A DNA stretch of 64,000 nucleotides from Thermodesulfobacteriota bacterium (GTDB lineage Bacteria > Desulfobacterota > BSN033 > UBA1163): NCBI GenBank assembly GCA_026415035.1, contig JAOAHX010000001.1, positions 1 through 64,000 on the forward strand, in the 5' to 3' direction. Numbering within the stretch: position 1 is the stretch's first letter; each line of letters opens with the position of its first letter. This document shows positions 8,517 through 17,550 of this stretch, piece after piece. The translations under genes were made by a program, and so were the position numbers. The notes below the pieces were generated by a model that was not told the origin of the DNA, made no database searches, and saw only the letters and a program-made list of their open reading frames with translations.

Positions 8517-10007
8517 ATGGATTTCCGAAGCCTGCGATTCAAACTCACCCTTTGGTATGTCCTCATTTTGGGCATCCTCCTCATCTCCTTCAGCGCCCTT
8601 TTATACCTTACCCTCTCCCGGAGCCTCTATCAGGAAGTCGACCGGAAATTGAGGATCCTCGCCGAGGCGATCGCTTCGGAGTCGACCTCCCCCCTGTCGA
8701 AATTTACTTTCGGAACGATCGATCAGGCCCTTGAGGCCTCCATGAATCTCAGGCCCATCGGAAAGTTCATCCAGGTCCTCGACGAATCGGGAAGGATCGG
8801 AAGAACTTCCGAAAACCTGAAAAACACCCAGCTTCCCATCACCTTAAAAGCCTTGAGGAATGGGGCCAAAGGGCTGATCACTTACGAAACGAATCGATCG
8901 ATCCACAATACCCCCTTGAGGATCATCACCTATCCCGTCATGGAACAGAACCAGGTCACCAAGATGATCCAGGTGGCTTCTTCTTTGGAGGACGTCGAAG
9001 AAGCCCTGGATACCCTTCTGCTCATCCTATGTGTGACCGTCCCCTCGATTCTCCTTATCGCAAGCCTCGGGGGGCTATTTCTTGCCAACAAGGCCTTGAA
9101 GCCCGTTGACCAAATCACCCAGACCGCCCGGATGATCACCTCTCAAAACCTGAACCAGAGGATCCAAACCTCCAAGGTGAAAGATGAGATATCGAGGCTG
9201 ATCGACACCTTCAACGAGATGATCTCCCGCCTCGATCACTCCTTCCGCCAGATCAAACAATTCACCACCGACGCCTCCCACGAGCTCAAGACGCCTCTGA
9301 CGATTCTCAAGGGAGAGGTGGAGGTCGCCCTCCGGAAGAGGCGCGAGCCTTACGAATACGAACAGATCCTTCAAAGCAACCTCGAGGAGATCGATCGTAT
9401 GTCCAAAATCGTTGAAGATCTCCTGTTGCTCTCCAAGGCCGATATCGGAGAGATTCGACTGAGCCGAGAGGAGATCCATCTCAAGCAGCTCCTCTGTGAA
9501 TTGACCGAGCAGATGAAGATCCTGGCCCGGCCTAAGAATATTGAAATTAGAATGGTCTCGGAAGAACCGAACGGAGCAGAGGAGGTTCATATCCTGGGCG
9601 ATCCGCTCCGGATGAGGGAACTTTTTATAAACCTCATCGATAACGGCATAAAGTATACTGAACCCGGTGGAACCGTTTCGATCTCCCTCACCAAAGAGAA
9701 GAACGACGTTCTCCCTTCCAACCCCCATGACCCTCAACCGAAAGTTAACTTTGCAAAAATTACCATCACGGATACCGGGATCGGCATATCCCAGGAAGAC
9801 CAGAAGAAGATTTTCAACCGATTTTATCGGGTGGATAAGGCCCGTTCAAGGGAACAGGGGGGAAGCGGGTTGGGCCTCAGCATCTGTAAATGGATCGTCG
9901 AAGCCCACCAGGGAGAAATCTCGGTCCAAAGCGAACTGGGCAAAGGAAGCACCTTCATCGTCAGGCTCCCACTCCTCTCGCCCGGGCCCTCCGTGGACAA
10001 ATATTGA
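8517..10007 (+). CDS. Membrane sensor histidine kinase (CusS-like)
   Basis: 496-aa partner of the preceding response regulator. TM1 spans about 12-33 and TM2 about 166-189, with a periplasmic sensor region of about 130 residues between them. A HAMP domain follows (191-243), then HisKA with the phosphoacceptor His255 in DASHELKTP, and a HATPase domain with N-box (INLIDNGIKYT), DTGIGI and GGSGLGLSI motifs. The Shine-Dalgarno AAGGAG lies only about 2 nt before the ATG. The periplasmic region has no recognisable metal-binding cluster. Confidence 0.92.
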   Translation: MDFRSLRFKLTLWYVLILGILLISFSALLYLTLSRSLYQEVDRKLRILAEAIASESTSPLSKFTFGTIDQALEASMNLRPIGKFIQVLDESGRIGRTSENLKNTQLPITLKALRNGAKGLITYETNRSIHNTPLRIITYPVMEQNQVTKMIQVASSLEDVEEALDTLLLILCVTVPSILLIASLGGLFLANKALKPVDQITQTARMITSQNLNQRIQTSKVKDEISRLIDTFNEMISRLDHSFRQIKQFTTDASHELKTPLTILKGEVEVALRKRREPYEYEQILQSNLEEIDRMSKIVEDLLLLSKADIGEIRLSREEIHLKQLLCELTEQMKILARPKNIEIRMVSEEPNGAEEVHILGDPLRMRELFINLIDNGIKYTEPGGTVSISLTKEKNDVLPSNPHDPQPKVNFAKITITDTGIGISQEDQKKIFNRFYRVDKARSREQGGSGLGLSICKWIVEAHQGEISVQSELGKGSTFIVRLPLLSPGPSVDKY

Positions 10008-10103
10008 CCAATTGGCACGTTTTCATTAACTATTAGTGTGTGGGGCTTGCGGTAGAATTAAATTCATTGAAAGATTCCAAAGAATTACAAAATGGTCAAA
10101 TTT

Positions 10104-10119
10104 TGGCACCAACCTTGCA
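10104..10119 (+). promoter_or_regulatory. Sigma-54 promoter of the pil operon
   Basis: TGGCAC-N5-TTGCA at 10104-10119, with GG (10105-10106) and GC (10117-10118) separated by exactly 10 bp, the strict -24/-12 geometry for RpoN. It is 58 bp before the pilB start. The operon itself encodes a sigma-54 activator (PilR), which strengthens the call. Confidence 0.85.
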
Positions 10120-10176
10120 CAAAAATAAAAAGCCACCAAAAAATAATCTGGTTTAAAAAGGGATAAGGAGTTAAAT

Positions 10177-11970
10177 TTGTCTGAGCGTCTCGGAGAGCTG
10201 CTGGTCAAGAGAAACTTCATCACCCCCGAACAGCTCAAAAAAGCCCAAGAAGAACAGAAGTTAAAGGGGGGAAGGTTAGAATCCATCCTGGTGAAATTGG
10301 GCTATCTTAAGGAGGACGAGCTGCTGGCCTTCTTGAGTGCCCAGTACCGTGTCCCGTCGGTAAAATTATCGAAGATCGAGATCAATCCCAACGTCACCAA
10401 ATTGATCCCCCCCAGCATCTCCAAGAAATATTTCATCATCCCGATCAACCGTGTGGGGCCGAAATTGACCCTTGCGATGGCCGATCCGAGCAACATCGTC
10501 GTCATCGACGAGATCAAGTTTATGACCGGATTCAACGTCGAACCGGTCGTAGCCTCGGAAACGGAGATCGTGGATGCCATCAAGAAGTATTATGGTGGGG
10601 GGGGAAGCATCTCGGGATCGGGTTCGAACAGCTTCCAGCCCCTCGACTATACCTTGGAAGAGGAAAAATCCTCCAATGCCGATCTGGACCTCCTCGACCA
10701 TGACCTCGTGGATGTGGACGAATTTGACAAGCTGGTCCATGGTGCCGTCGATTCGGTGGAGGTGGTCGAGAACCAGACCGCTGAGGAGACAGAGGAGATC
10801 GGGGGGCCCATCATCAAGATCGTCAACGGGATCCTCATCAAGGCCATCAAGGTGGGCGCCAGCGATATCCATTTTGAACCTTATGAAAGGAGCTTCCGGG
10901 TTCGGTACCGTGTGGATGGGGTCATGAGGCGAGAAATGACCCTCCCCATCCAGATCAAGAACGCCATCGTTTCCCGTCTCAAGATCATGGCGAAGCTGGA
11001 TATCGCCGAAAGAAGGCTTCCCCAGGATGGCCGGATCAAGTTGCGCCTCGGGAAAGGGAGGGAGATGGACTTCAGGGTCTCCACCGTCCCCGTCCTTTTC
11101 GGAGAGAAAGTGGTCCTCCGGCTCCTCGATAAATCGGCCCTCCAACTGGATATGACCAAACTGGGGTTCGAGGAGTCCTCTCTCGAGGACTTTAAAAATG
11201 CCCTGAAAAAACCCGTCGGGATGATCCTGGTGACGGGTCCCACGGGAAGCGGAAAGACGACGACCCTCTATTCGGCCCTCTCAGAACTGAACAAGGAGAC
11301 GGAAAACATCATGACCGCCGAAGACCCCGTGGAATACAATTTCATGGGGATCAACCAAGTTCAGATGCACGAGGAGATCGGCCTCACCTTTGCGTCGGCC
11401 CTTCGGTCGTTCCTCCGTCAGGACCCTGACATCATCATGGTCGGGGAGATCAGGGATTTTGAAACCGCCCAGATAGCGGTCCAGGCCGCCCTGACGGGGC
11501 ACCTCGTCCTGAGCACGCTGCACACCAACGACGCCCCTGGGACCATCACCCGTTTGATCGACATGGGGATCGAACCCTTCCTGATCGCCTCCTCCGTCAT
11601 CCTGATTCTGGCCCAGAGGCTGGTCCGTAAGATCTGTGTCGAATGTCGAGAGCCCATCAAGGTCCATCCCCAATTGTTAATCGATCTCGGGGTCTCGCCC
11701 GACGAGGTCAAGACGTTTCCCGTCTTTAAAGGGAGAGGGTGTCCCATCTGCAACCAGACAGGTTATAAGGGGAGGATCGGTCTCTATGAAGTCATGCCCA
11801 TCAAGGATGAGATCAAGGAGCTGATCCTTGCCAGGGCCTCCTCTTCGGAAATCAAAAAAGAGGCCATCCGCTTGGGCATGAAGACCCTCCGTCAGAGCGG
11901 GATCATTAAGATTCGAGAAGGTTTGACCACGATCGAGGAGGTGCTCCGTTCTACGATGGACGATCGCTGA
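10177..11970 (+). CDS. pilB: Type IV pilus assembly (extension) ATPase PilB
   Basis: Hexameric cytoplasmic motor that drives pilin polymerisation. The start is TTG with AAGGAG spaced 6 nt upstream. Residues 1-140 form the GSPII_E N-terminal region (LGELLVKRNFITPEQL). A linker rich in acidic residues runs to about 210, then the ATPase core follows: Walker A GPTGSGKTTT (354-363), Asp box, Walker B and His box (TGHLVLSTLHTND). A tetracysteine zinc site lies near the C-terminus (CVEC ... CPIC). Length 597 aa is typical. First gene of pilB-pilT-pilC-pilS-pilR. Confidence 0.96.
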   Translation: MSERLGELLVKRNFITPEQLKKAQEEQKLKGGRLESILVKLGYLKEDELLAFLSAQYRVPSVKLSKIEINPNVTKLIPPSISKKYFIIPINRVGPKLTLAMADPSNIVVIDEIKFMTGFNVEPVVASETEIVDAIKKYYGGGGSISGSGSNSFQPLDYTLEEEKSSNADLDLLDHDLVDVDEFDKLVHGAVDSVEVVENQTAEETEEIGGPIIKIVNGILIKAIKVGASDIHFEPYERSFRVRYRVDGVMRREMTLPIQIKNAIVSRLKIMAKLDIAERRLPQDGRIKLRLGKGREMDFRVSTVPVLFGEKVVLRLLDKSALQLDMTKLGFEESSLEDFKNALKKPVGMILVTGPTGSGKTTTLYSALSELNKETENIMTAEDPVEYNFMGINQVQMHEEIGLTFASALRSFLRQDPDIIMVGEIRDFETAQIAVQAALTGHLVLSTLHTNDAPGTITRLIDMGIEPFLIASSVILILAQRLVRKICVECREPIKVHPQLLIDLGVSPDEVKTFPVFKGRGCPICNQTGYKGRIGLYEVMPIKDEIKELILARASSSEIKKEAIRLGMKTLRQSGIIKIREGLTTIEEVLRSTMDDR

Positions 11971-12000
11971 GGCGCCTCCGAATCAAGGGAAGGAGTCCAC

Positions 12001-13107
12001 ATGGTCGAATTACAAAAATTGCTTGAAGTCATGATCGAAAAGGGGGCTTCCGACCTTCACATCACGACGGGAAGCCCACCCCAGTGCCGCATCGATGGGA
12101 GGCTGGTGAGCATCGATTCGACGGTCCTGACCGCCCAGGACACCAAACGACTCTGTTATAGCGTGCTCACCGACGCCCAGCGCCATAAGTTTGAAGAGGA
12201 ATGGGAACTCGATTTCTCCTTTGGCATCAAAGGGCTGAGCCGATTCCGGGGCAACATCTTCATGCAACGGGGAGCGGTGGCGGGCGCCTTCCGGGCCATC
12301 TCCTTTGACATCCTCAACTTCTCGGAACTGGGGATCCCGCCCATCGTCAATGAGCTCATCAAGAAACCCAAGGGCCTGGTCCTGGTCACCGGCCCCACCG
12401 GCACAGGGAAATCGACCACCCTCGCCGCGATGATCGACAAGATCAATACGGAACGGAACGCCCACATCATCACCATCGAAGACCCCATTGAATACCTCCA
12501 TCGCCACAAAAACTGCATTGTCAACCAAAGAGAGGTCAACTCCGACACCAAAGGGTTCGCCAATGCCCTCCGCCATGTCCTCCGCCAGGACCCGGACATC
12601 ATCCTGATCGGTGAGATGAGGGATCTCGAGACGATTCAGGCCGCCCTGCTCACCGCCGAAACCGGACACCTCACCTTTGCCACCCTTCATACGAACTCCT
12701 GCGTGGAGACGATCAACCGGATCATCGATGTCTTTCCGCCCCATCAGCAACAACAGGTCCGGACCCAGCTCTCCTTCGTCCTGGAAGGGATCCTCGCCCA
12801 GCAACTCATCCCCAAATTGGGGGGCAAGGGTCGGGTCCTGGCCATGGAGGTGCTGATCCCCAATCCGGCGATTCGAAACCTCATCCGGGAAGACAAGATC
12901 CAGCAAATCTACTCCTTGATGCAGGTGGGACAGGCCCGTTTCGGGATGCAGACGATGAACCAAGCCCTCCTCTCCCTTGTCGAACGTCACCTCATCTCCG
13001 TGGAGGATGCCATGGAACGGAGCCACAACCTCGACGAGTTCCGGCAGATGTTATCCAACGCGGGCGTGTTGGGAGGCAGGAGGGAGAGGCAGATGAAATC
13101 CACCTAA
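12001..13107 (+). CDS. pilT: Type IV pilus retraction ATPase PilT
   Basis: Motor that depolymerises the pilus for twitching. 368 aa with a PAS-like N-terminal domain, Walker A GPTGTGKST (131-139), Asp box EDPIEYLH, Walker B IILIGEMRD and a His box TGHLTFATLH. The PilT-specific AIRNLIRE motif is present near residue 290. A good Shine-Dalgarno (GGAAGGAG) precedes the ATG. It lies 30 bp after pilB. Confidence 0.96.
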   Translation: MVELQKLLEVMIEKGASDLHITTGSPPQCRIDGRLVSIDSTVLTAQDTKRLCYSVLTDAQRHKFEEEWELDFSFGIKGLSRFRGNIFMQRGAVAGAFRAISFDILNFSELGIPPIVNELIKKPKGLVLVTGPTGTGKSTTLAAMIDKINTERNAHIITIEDPIEYLHRHKNCIVNQREVNSDTKGFANALRHVLRQDPDIILIGEMRDLETIQAALLTAETGHLTFATLHTNSCVETINRIIDVFPPHQQQQVRTQLSFVLEGILAQQLIPKLGGKGRVLAMEVLIPNPAIRNLIREDKIQQIYSLMQVGQARFGMQTMNQALLSLVERHLISVEDAMERSHNLDEFRQMLSNAGVLGGRRERQMKST

Positions 13108-13173
13108 GAGAGGGGGCCCCTTCCATTCTTCGTCGAATGGGAAATCAAACGAGGTTCTCCGAGAGGATCAACG

Positions 13174-14379
13174 ATGCCAATCTACAAATGGGAAGGAAAG
13201 ACACTGAAAGGGACGATCAAGAAGGGAGAGCTCGAAGCCCCGAGCGAGGCGGCCATTCGGATCCACCTTCGCCAGCAGAACATCATCCCAACCAAGATCG
13301 TGCCCAAGGGGAAGGAGATCAAGCTCTCGTTCCCCGTGGGGAAGAAGGTCCCCAGGCGAAGCATCGCCATCTTCACCCGCCAGCTGGCCACGATGATCGA
13401 TGCCGGACTGCCCCTTGTCCAATCGCTGGACATCCTCGCCTCCCAACAGGAGAACAAGACCTTCAAGAACATCATCCGGGAGATCCGGGAGGATGTGGAG
13501 GGAGGATCGACCTTCGCCGGGGCCCTGAAGAAGCATCCCTCGGTCTTCGATGAGCTCTACACCAACCTGGTCGTGGCTGGTGAGGAGGGGGGGATCCTTG
13601 ACAATATCCTGACCCGACTCTCCAACTATATCGAAAAGGCCGAGGCCCTGAAGAAGAAGGTGAAATCGGCGATGATCTACCCCGCCATCATCGTCACGGT
13701 GGCCGTCCTGGTCGTCATCATCTTGATGATCTTCGTCATCCCTGTCTTTGAGACCATGTTCAAATCCGCAGGGCAATCCTTACCCCTCCCCACCCTCGTC
13801 GTCCTCGCCATCAGCAAATTTATTAAAAAGTACATCTTGGTCTTCATCCCCTTTCTCATCCTGCTCGTCTTTCTGTTCAGGAAGTTTTACCGGACCGAAG
13901 CCGGCCGGACCTTGGTGGACCGGCTCACCCTGAAAGTCCCGGTCTTCGGGATGCTCCTCAAAAAGGTGGCCGTGGCCCGATTTGCCCGGACCCTCGGCAC
14001 CTTGGTGAGCAGCGGGGTGCCAATCCTCGATGGCCTTCAGATCGTTTCGAGGACCGCCGGGAACCGAACGATCGAAACCGCCATCCTGAATGCCAGGGCC
14101 AGCATCCGAGAGGGCGAAACCATCGCCGAACCCTTGGGCCGAAGCGGCATCTTCCCTCCCATGGTCATCCAGATGATCTCCGTCGGGGAATCGACAGGGG
14201 CCCTCGATGCGATGTTGGCCAAGATCGCCGATTTCTATGACGATGAGGTCGACGTGGCGGTCAGCAACCTGACCTCCTTGCTCGAGCCCTTCCTCATGGT
14301 CTTTCTCGGCGTGGTCATCGGAGGGGTGGTCATCTCGATGTACCTCCCCATCTTCCAGATGGCCTCTGCCTTACATTAA
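13174..14379 (+). CDS. pilC: Type IV pilus inner-membrane platform protein PilC
   Basis: Polytopic platform on which PilB and PilT act. 401 aa with two tandem GspF domains (about 65-190 and 270-390), each with its helical bundle, and TM segments near 167-188, 215-235 and 372-392. The first 55 residues (MPIYKWEGKTLKGTIKKGE) are the usual PilC N-terminal segment. It is separated by 66 bp from pilT and 32 bp from pilS. Confidence 0.95.
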   Translation: MPIYKWEGKTLKGTIKKGELEAPSEAAIRIHLRQQNIIPTKIVPKGKEIKLSFPVGKKVPRRSIAIFTRQLATMIDAGLPLVQSLDILASQQENKTFKNIIREIREDVEGGSTFAGALKKHPSVFDELYTNLVVAGEEGGILDNILTRLSNYIEKAEALKKKVKSAMIYPAIIVTVAVLVVIILMIFVIPVFETMFKSAGQSLPLPTLVVLAISKFIKKYILVFIPFLILLVFLFRKFYRTEAGRTLVDRLTLKVPVFGMLLKKVAVARFARTLGTLVSSGVPILDGLQIVSRTAGNRTIETAILNARASIREGETIAEPLGRSGIFPPMVIQMISVGESTGALDAMLAKIADFYDDEVDVAVSNLTSLLEPFLMVFLGVVIGGVVISMYLPIFQMASALH

Positions 14380-14411
14380 AGGTCCTATGGAGGTGGCAAA
14401 AGAACCGAACG

Positions 14412-16160
14412 ATGGAATCCCATCCGACCCCATCCTTCAGCGATCCGAAGATGGAAAAGAGCATCAAAGGGCTGATGCTCTGTCGGGTCCTCATCCTCAC
14501 CCTCCTCCTGGGGATCGCCTACCTCTTCCAGATCTACGAGAAGAAGTACTTCTTCATCCCCATGACCCCTCCCTTCTACTACTTTATCAGCCTCTTTTAC
14601 CTGACCACCGCGATCTATGCCTTCCTCCTCAAACGGCTCAAGGATTTGGGGACATTTGCCCTGGTCCAACTCTTCCTCGACCATCTCTTCATCGCCGGAT
14701 TGATCCTCTTCACTGGAGGAAACGAAAGCTATTTCCCCATCGCCTATTTCTTCACCATCCTCGGAAGCAGCATCCTCTTCTTTAAGAAGGGGGCCTTCTA
14801 CTCCGCCTCCTTCGCCACTCTGCTCTACGGCCTCACCCTTTTGCTCCAACATTACGGTTGGATCCGGCTCCCCCACCAGACGGCCCCTCCCGAGGCCAGC
14901 CAGGTCTTCTATCCTCTCATCACCTATCTGGCGGCCTTCTACATCATCGCCTTCTTGAGCAGTCTGGTGGCGGAGGAGCTGAAAAAGAAGAAGCGGGAAC
15001 TGATTCAGAAGCAGGTCGACTACGAGCAACTGGAGGCCTTCAACCGGAATATTGTGCAAAGCCTGGACAGCGGCCTGCTCACCATCGATCTGGAAGGCCG
15101 GATCAACTTCCTCAACCGGACCGCCGAAAAGATCCTAAACCGGAAGGCCGAGGCGTTGAAGTCTCGTCCGATCGGAGAACTCTTTCCGGAAATCGCCAAG
15201 GTCCTGAGGAATTTCAAACCCTCCTCGAACCCTCTCCTGGACTATCAACGATACGAGACCCTCCTCGACGAGCCGGATGGGCGAAGAACCCATCTCGGTT
15301 TCTCCATCTCCCCCCTGACCGATCCTGAAGGGGCGGTGATCGGCCATATCCTCATTTTTCAGGACATCACCCGGTTCAAGGAGATGGAAGAACAGATGAA
15401 ACGGTGCGATCGGATGGCCGCCATTGGCGCCCTGGCCGCGGGGATGGCCCATGAGATCCGGAATCCTTTGGCCTCCTTGAGCGGGGCGATCCAGATGCTG
15501 AAATCCGAGCTGGAGCTCGACGCCCCTAAAGAATACCTGATGGACATCACCCTGCGGGAGACTGAGAGGCTCAATGCCTTGATCAACGACTTCCTCCTCT
15601 TTGCCCACCCGCCGCAGCTACAGCCATCTCCTTGGAGGATCGCCCCGATCCTCGACGAAACCATCGAATTATTCAGACATTCTCCCTACTTCCACCCAGG
15701 AATCCAACTGACCAGGGCCAATGGCGAGGGGGAGGAGATCGAGGCCATGATCGACCCTGGCCAAATCCGTCAGGTCTTCTGGAACCTCCTGATCAATGCA
15801 GCCCAGGCGATCCCCGAGCAAGGCACGATCCGAATCGGGATCGAGAAGCTCTGCGGAGCCCCTCGGGTCGGCTATGCCTTTCCCGTCGATCGAGCCGATG
15901 AATGGGTTAAAATCACCATCGCGGATACGGGGGTCGGGATCTCACCCCAGGAAAAGGAAAAGATCTTCGATCCCTTCTACACCACGAAAGAGGGGGGAAC
16001 GGGTCTGGGCCTCTCGATCGTCCACAAAATCATCGAAAACCATCAAGGGATCATCCGGGTTGAGAGCGAGCCGGGCAGGGGGACCGCCGTGATCCTCTAT
16101 CTCCCGGCAAATGTCGAGGGAACCCCATCCCTCCCTCCAGGAGAAAGGAGAGAATGCTGA
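14412..16160 (+). CDS. pilS: Sensor histidine kinase PilS
   Basis: Polar-type membrane sensor kinase for pilin transcription. Residues 22-186 hold about six hydrophobic segments, as in PilS of Pseudomonas, followed by a PAS domain (about 206-320), HisKA with phosphoacceptor His347 (MAHEIRNPL) and a HATPase domain with DTGVGI and GGTGLGLSI. An alternative start is the ATG for Met14 (14451). The gene overlaps pilR by 7 bp, so the two are translationally coupled. Confidence 0.92.
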   Translation: MESHPTPSFSDPKMEKSIKGLMLCRVLILTLLLGIAYLFQIYEKKYFFIPMTPPFYYFISLFYLTTAIYAFLLKRLKDLGTFALVQLFLDHLFIAGLILFTGGNESYFPIAYFFTILGSSILFFKKGAFYSASFATLLYGLTLLLQHYGWIRLPHQTAPPEASQVFYPLITYLAAFYIIAFLSSLVAEELKKKKRELIQKQVDYEQLEAFNRNIVQSLDSGLLTIDLEGRINFLNRTAEKILNRKAEALKSRPIGELFPEIAKVLRNFKPSSNPLLDYQRYETLLDEPDGRRTHLGFSISPLTDPEGAVIGHILIFQDITRFKEMEEQMKRCDRMAAIGALAAGMAHEIRNPLASLSGAIQMLKSELELDAPKEYLMDITLRETERLNALINDFLLFAHPPQLQPSPWRIAPILDETIELFRHSPYFHPGIQLTRANGEGEEIEAMIDPGQIRQVFWNLLINAAQAIPEQGTIRIGIEKLCGAPRVGYAFPVDRADEWVKITIADTGVGISPQEKEKIFDPFYTTKEGGTGLGLSIVHKIIENHQGIIRVESEPGRGTAVILYLPANVEGTPSLPPGERREC

Positions 16161-17545
16161 AAGAGAAGATCTTAGTGGCCGATGACGAGAAAAGCATGAG
16201 GACCCTCCTCGAGATGATGTTAAAAAAAGAGGGCTACCAGGTCACCCTCGCCTCCAATGGAGAAGAGGTGATGCGGCTGCTCGAGAAGGATATTTACGAC
16301 TTGGCCCTCCTCGATATCCGCATGCCCAAGCAGGACGGGCTTGCCGCCCTGAAACAGATCAAGATGGTCTCCCCCGAGACCGAGGTGATCATGATCACCG
16401 CCTATGCGTCGGCGGACACGGCCATCCGGGCCATGAAGGAGGGAGCCTACGACTATATCACGAAACCCTTCAAGATCGAAGAGATCAAGCTCGTCATCCA
16501 AAACGCCCTCGAGAAGAAACACCTCCAGAAAGAGAACCGGCTCCTTAAAGAGGTGGTGAAAGAACGCTACCACTTCGAAAAGATCATCGGCCAGAGCCCG
16601 AAGATGCTCGAACTCTACGATCTCTTGGCCAAAGTGGCCCCAACCAAGACCAATATCCTGATCACCGGAGAAAGCGGGACGGGGAAGGAACTGGTGGCCA
16701 AGGCGATCCACTACAACAGCCCCCGGAAAGAGAAGCCCTTCGTGACCTTGAACTGCGGCGCCATCCCTGAAACCCTCATCGAAAGCGAGCTCTTCGGCCA
16801 TATGAAAGGGGCCTTTACCGATGCCATCACGACCAAGAAGGGGCTGTTCGAAGTCGCCGACGAGGGCACGCTCTTTCTCGACGAGATCAGCGAACTCCCC
16901 CTGATGATGCAGGTGAAGCTGCTGCGGGTGCTTCAGGACAGGGAGTTCAAACGGGTCGGGGGGACCGAGGACATTCGGGTGGATGTCCGCATCATCTCGG
17001 CCACCAACAAGGACCTCGAGGAGGCGGTCCGGGAAAAACGGTTTCGGGAGGACCTCTTCTACCGTCTCAACGTGATCCAGATCAAGCTCCCTCCCCTCCG
17101 GGAACGGAAGGAAGACATCCCCCTTCTGGCCGCCCATTTTTTGAAAAAATATTCGGAGGAGCTGGGAAAGGAGATCACCCGAATCTCGCCCGAAGCGCTC
17201 CGCCTCCTGATGCAATACGACTACCCCGGAAACGTCAGAGAACTCCAGAACATCATCGAGCGGGCGGTGGCCCTCGAAACCGCCTCCGAGTTGACCCCCG
17301 AAAACCTCAACTCCTATATGCAGGGCCAGATGCTCTTCAAGAAGAACCTCTTCGATCTCGAGATCCCGAACGAGGGGATCGATCTCGAAAAGATCGTCGA
17401 GGAGGTGGAGCGGACCCTCCTGATCAAGGCCCTCGACCGGACCAAGGGGATCAAAAAGAAAGCGGCCGAGCTCCTCCGGATCAACTTCCGCTCCATGCGC
17501 TACCGCCTCGAGAAGTATGGGCTCAACAACACAGAGCAACGCTGA
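16154..17545 (+). CDS. pilR: Sigma-54-dependent response regulator PilR
   Basis: NtrC-family activator of 463 aa. The receiver has Asp54 (LLDIRMP) and Lys104 (TKPF). The AAA+ domain has Walker A GESGTGKE (172-179) and the sigma-54-contacting GAFTDA loop (219-224). A Fis-type helix-turn-helix closes the protein (KKKAAELLRINFRSMRYRL). The Shine-Dalgarno AAAGGAGA lies in the end of pilS. It probably activates pilin genes and may also act at the RpoN promoter at 10104, closing a feedback loop. Only 5 bp separate it from the convergent mutL. Confidence 0.94.
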   Translation: MLKEKILVADDEKSMRTLLEMMLKKEGYQVTLASNGEEVMRLLEKDIYDLALLDIRMPKQDGLAALKQIKMVSPETEVIMITAYASADTAIRAMKEGAYDYITKPFKIEEIKLVIQNALEKKHLQKENRLLKEVVKERYHFEKIIGQSPKMLELYDLLAKVAPTKTNILITGESGTGKELVAKAIHYNSPRKEKPFVTLNCGAIPETLIESELFGHMKGAFTDAITTKKGLFEVADEGTLFLDEISELPLMMQVKLLRVLQDREFKRVGGTEDIRVDVRIISATNKDLEEAVREKRFREDLFYRLNVIQIKLPPLRERKEDIPLLAAHFLKKYSEELGKEITRISPEALRLLMQYDYPGNVRELQNIIERAVALETASELTPENLNSYMQGQMLFKKNLFDLEIPNEGIDLEKIVEEVERTLLIKALDRTKGIKKKAAELLRINFRSMRYRLEKYGLNNTEQR

Positions 17546-17550
17546 TCGGC

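Noticed and set aside
10013-10030. A second TGGCACG upstream of pilB
   Set aside because: The -12 half does not follow at the right spacing, unlike the element at 10104.
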